Origin: Macrobrachium rosenbergii
Taxonomy: Eukaryota > Arthropoda > Malacostraca > Decapoda > Palaemonidae
DNA: 64,000 bases
Assembly (NCBI RefSeq): GCF_040412425.1
Contig: NC_089766.1
Span: forward strand, 49,034,297-49,098,296
Direction: 5' to 3'
Notes under the pieces: generated by a model
The model's input: the letters and a program-made list of their open reading frames with translations, nothing else
Told to the model about the DNA's origin: nothing
The model's database searches: none
In this document: positions 60,556-64,000 of the stretch, one piece after another
How positions within the stretch are numbered: position 1 is the first letter of the stretch
Layout: every line of letters starts with the position of its first letter
Position numbers and translations under genes: made by a program

Positions 60556-60784
60556 TCAAGTTTTGAAACCAGAAAAATAAATCTTAGGTTTAGTTAATTG
60601 CTGACAGTTTCTCAAAGCAGAGAAAACAGAAAACGTGAAAGATTTTCCGTCAGCAGCTTCCGAAGGTCCAGAATACCAGCTCAACCCTGGGAGAAGATCT
60701 AACAACAACAATAGTTTTGAACAGCTTCTTTCTGAGAGTCAGCCTTTTTGATGTTAATGTGCCGATGCTTGCACGAATTTAAAC

Positions 60785-61410
60785 AAGCGGACCGAGTTTA
60801 AGGTAAGGCTGTAATGCTCGAAACTACGAAGCCAAATGACTGCAGTTAAGTATCTAACAAGTCGAGCAAAACAAACGACTCGAATGCCATTCCGGAGCCG
60901 AGTGCATCTTCGGAGACGAGTGCTAGGAAGGAAGCCAAGCAATTTAAGGTAAGAAAGACAAAAGGCGGCGTCGCAGAGGGGGCGCGATACTGCCGGATAA
61001 GATAGTCAACAGATAAAACCGGATAATAATACCATTTTACAATAGATATGATATCGTATCAAAGGTAGCATATGGACACGTGGAAAGTCCGCTTAATCTA
61101 AATCTAATCAAGCTAACACGGTCTTAACAAAATGGACATTTTTACTCGGGAAACCAAAATCTGACGTAGGCGCCCGGGAGCCACCGTCATCCCGAAGAGG
61201 AACGACGGGGAAACTCCGCCGCGACCATCGAGACCTCGACGCGGCGGTCGTCGTCGCCGCCTCCGACGAGATGATGTTATCGCCTGCCGGCGGGCGGAGG
61301 AAGAGAGAGATAGAGGGAGAAAATGAAGGCTTGTTGGGAAGCCCTGCGAAGTCCTGCAGGAAAAGATATGATAATGTATCGGCGTGATATTGGCCTTTTA
61401 TCTTAAACAT
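60785..61410 (+). promoter_or_regulatory. Candidate regulatory block: donors, GATA motifs and CpG-rich core
   Basis: Two consensus donors occur on the + strand: TTTAAG^GTAAGG (GT at 60803) and TTTAAG^GTAAGA (GT at 60949). They are followed by WGATAR sites AGATAG (61000), AGATAA (61011), TGATAA (61369) and TTATCT (61398, minus). GGATAA occurs at 60995 and 61021, and there is a CpG-dense stretch at 61140-61300. It might be a promoter/first-exon region of an unseen gene, or an enhancer. No coding exon could be linked. Confidence 0.3.
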
Positions 61411-61429
61411 ATAACTTGCGTCACAATCC

Positions 61430-62080
61430 GACATTCGCTAGTTCTGACGAGGGTGGAGTATCATGGAGGTTGTGTCGGCTGGAGTTGTAGGCGTTCCTTG
61501 AAGAAAGGGAAGCAGGAATCAGAATGGAAGTCAGTGCGCGAAAGAGGAAGGACCGGCGGGTTTCCGTGGACAGAAAGTCCTACCTCAGAGATGTTGGGGT
61601 AGGTCCACACTCAGTTTTCAGGGGTCAGTCGAAGCTTCAGTGTTTATGGAAAACACGATAATATAATACAAAAAGAAGGTGAAAACCTCAAAAGGGATCA
61701 CACAACGAAGTAAAAACGTACAGAACAGGAAACGTTCAAAAGAGATGAAAACGTTTGGGCCTGGTGCTTAATGGCTGTATTTCAATCCCTCACACAGGTT
61801 TGGATATGTGGGAACCCTGTCAAAAGCAAAATGATATTCAACGAATAGACAACAGTAGCAGGAAACTAGTAACCAGCTACTACACATCATACATGTATGA
61901 ATTATTTGGAAAATAGGGAGTAACTACAAAACAAGGAACGGTGCAAGCAGTGGTAAAAGTGACGAAAAAAGATATATTTTAAAAATAAAAGTGGTAAAAT
62001 GAGATTTAACAAGAGAGCAAATCATTGAAAATCAGATGTGTTGCTAAAAATAGCTATGCTATAAAAGTTCTTATGAAAGT
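61430..62080. other. Nothing recognised
   Basis: Unique sequence. Confidence 0.45.
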
Positions 62081-62087
62081 CAACCAT

Positions 62088-62162
62088 AGAGTGAGGAGTG
62101 AGGTGTGAGGAAATAAGAGTGAGAAGTGAGGAGTGAGAAAACAGTGAGAAGTGAGGAAATAT
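62088..62162. repeat. Degenerate GTGAGGA short tandem repeat
   Basis: Words gagtgagga, gtgaggtgtgagga and gtgagaagtgagga repeat over about 75 bases. Confidence 0.75.
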
Positions 62163-62407
62163 ACGTCATCGAAGCAAGGAGGAAAACTGAAAATGAAGTG
62201 GGACTGGTCATTACAGATAAACCATCCAAAGGTAAGATAAATGAAGACCAATACAGGTGTTTACCCAGCATGTAAAAAGTTGAGGCAATGTTAAGTTGGC
62301 TTCTTTAAAACATCTTGAATTACCTAAATAATTACATTTACTATACATCTCTACCTTGCTTCCAAATACACGCTGCTTTAGTAACACAAAAATGAACTAA
62401 GCGTCCA

Positions 62408-62410
<3 letters not shown>

Positions 62411-62479
<69 letters not shown>
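62411..62479. repeat. (GA)n microsatellite
   Basis: About 34 GA units. Confidence 0.95.
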
Positions 62480-62483
<4 letters not shown>

Positions 62484-62697
62484 GGGATTATCCATCTACT
62501 CTGTTGTTGCTGACCACTTGAAACTATTCCTCCAATCACAAGCCGGTATACAGACTAGCTCATACCACTGACTCAGGCATTGGGGAGGGTAGGGGGTGGG
62601 GAGGATGGAGACATACACGAGTTTAATATAGAGTCAAGTAACGAATGAATTCGTAAAACGATCATTCAACATAGTCAAGATGAGAATCACCTATGAA

Positions 62698-62699
<2 letters not shown>

Positions 62700-62761
<62 letters not shown>
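62700..62761. repeat. (AAT)n microsatellite
   Basis: About 20 triplets. Confidence 0.95.
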
Positions 62762-62894
62762 TTGTTGGGTTAGCTAATGACACCACCTTCGCAGTGTTAA
62801 AAGATTTCGACGTCTTGAAATTTCATTCTGCAATTGACTTTTTCTTTCGCAATCTTTACTATTTTCCCTTCAAGGAATACAAAAAAAAAAAAAA

Positions 62895-63284
62895 GTAAAA
62901 AATGCACCGAAGTTTCTTCGGCGCAATCGAGTTTTCTGTACAGCGTATAATCAATGCCACCGAAAACAGATCTATCTTTCGGTGGTCTCGTTATAATGCT
63001 GTATGAGCCGCGGCCCATGAAACTTTAACCACGACCCGGTGGTGGCCTATCCTATATCGTTGCCAGAAGCACGATTATGGCTAACTTTAACCTTAAATAA
63101 AATCAAAACTACTGAGGTTAGAGGGCTGCAATTTGGCAAGTTTGATGACTGGAGGGTGGATGATCAGCATACCAATTTGCAGCCCTCTAGCCTCAGCAGT
63201 TTTTAAGATCTGAGGGCGGACAGAAAAAGTGCGGACGGACAGACAAAGCCGGCACAATAGTTTTCTTTTACAGAAAACTAAAAA
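62895..63284 (+). mobile_element. Family B hairpin-rich repeat, copy 9
   Basis: Complete copy from gtaaaaaatgcaccgaag to ttttacagaaaactaaaaa. Confidence 0.92.
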
Positions 63285-63584
63285 TGGACCCTTTGTACCA
63301 ATATTACTTTTATCAGTCATATGAACGAGACCTTCCAATAGCGTTCATACATGTCTGTTTGATACGATGAATACACGAGAATTACCATTAATTGTTATTA
63401 ACTGCCTAAAAAGTCAGTCATCACCTTCGTTACATTCGACCAAAGGCAAAACTACTTAGAAGGTTTTGAATACGTGTTTATTGATTTAAGTGAGCGGGCG
63501 TTACTAAAACTAAGGTCATCGACACCACAAGTAAAAATTTAGAAAAATATGTGTTCATTGATTTAATAGCTTTGGATCCAAGTG

Positions 63585-63717
63585 CAAGAAATCTGAAGCA
63601 ATTATGATGTCCGCTTCTTTGGATATGCTTGTCACTACAGAGCCTTAAGATCCAAGTGCAAGAAATTTGAAGCAATGATGATGTCCGGTAGCGGGAAACG
63701 AGCCCGCGTCCCATGAT
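63585..63717 (-). mobile_element. tRNA-like SINE family E copy
   Basis: The minus strand reads gggacgcgggctcgtttccc, gctaccggacatcatc, ttgcacttggatcttaaggc and gtagtgacaagcatatccaa, matching 24386-24515. Beyond it, gcggacatcataattgcttc and ttcttgcacttggatcc repeat part of the body, so the tail is partly duplicated. Confidence 0.72.
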
Positions 63718-64000
63718 GTGTTGATAAAAAAAAATGGACATAAATCGTATGTTTTTAGGAAGTTTGGTTTCCTCTACAAATATGGAACTACCCTCTCCAT
63801 CAATGCATTCATGAAGACAATGACTTCTCTAGGCCCAAGGCTAGAACAGTTGACCAGCAAGTGCTGCATAATTTGGTTGGGGTTGCTAAGCCATCAAAAT
63901 CCTTAAGGTCTGGGTAAATGGCCAATCTTTATTCGACAAAGGGTAGTCTTCCATTCCTGTACAACCAAGGGCAAGCTGATCTGGCTATCTCCGAATTTCC
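63718..64000. other. Nothing recognised
   Basis: Unique sequence to the window end. A 62-codon open frame at 63718 has no motif. Confidence 0.4.

Noticed and set aside
61108..61434. 108-codon open frame on the minus strand in the CpG-rich block
   Set aside because: No recognisable domain. GC-rich sequence lengthens chance frames; treated as a regulatory candidate instead.

Overview
The window is eukaryotic nuclear DNA from an arthropod, most likely a decapod crustacean (shrimp-like). The evidence is the dense (TA)n, (GA)n, (AAT)n and (CA)n microsatellites, several families of short interspersed repeats, a low gene density with long introns, and an arthropod-type GATA factor. The species assignment is inference; no species marker is present.

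The only recognisable host gene is on the + strand of the first 16 kb. It is a GATA transcription factor of the serpent type (GATA4/5/6 class), truncated at its 5' end by the window edge. Six coding exons can be placed by splice sites and reading phase: 342-483, 8505-8704 (N-terminal zinc finger), 9981-10048 (a short Tyr-rich exon without a finger), 11805-11969 (C-terminal zinc finger), 13249-13510 (basic tail of the finger plus a Ser-rich linker) and 14630-15240 (C-terminal tail and stop). The N-finger exon and the short Tyr-rich exon have the same entry phase (1) and exit phase (0). Using both puts a TAG stop in frame, and using neither shifts the frame, so exactly one must be chosen. This yields a two-finger and a one-finger isoform, the same logic known for Drosophila serpent (SrpNC/SrpC). 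The intron after the N-finger exon holds a cluster of five GCACG motifs, and the short exon is preceded by a very long pyrimidine tract and a CA repeat. These are plausible splicing controls. The C-terminal tail carries an exact phosphorylation-dependent sumoylation motif (VKDEPLSP).

From about 16 kb to the end no convincing host coding gene was found. The sequence is a mosaic of repeats. (1) A roughly 300-bp SINE-like family has 15 copies plus one fragment, all in the + orientation. (2) A roughly 400-bp hairpin-rich family has 9 copies in both orientations. (3) A family centred on an (ATT)n tract has 6 copies. (4) There is a complete tRNA-derived SINE with a perfect 19-bp target-site duplication, plus other tRNA-like fragments. 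(5) Three degraded LINE reverse-transcriptase C-termini are present. (6) MITEs and foldback elements include a pair with a shared terminal repeat and 4-bp duplications, and a probable hAT MITE. (7) Tandem arrays include a 30-bp array carrying eleven perfect AP-1 sites and a 1.1-kb, 34-bp minisatellite.

Several non-repetitive GC/CpG-rich or GATA-motif-rich blocks (near 34.3, 41.8-42.2, 46.4 and 60.8-61.4 kb) are candidate regulatory or promoter sequences. No transcript can be proven from sequence alone. All coordinates of repeats are by eye and may be off by several bases.
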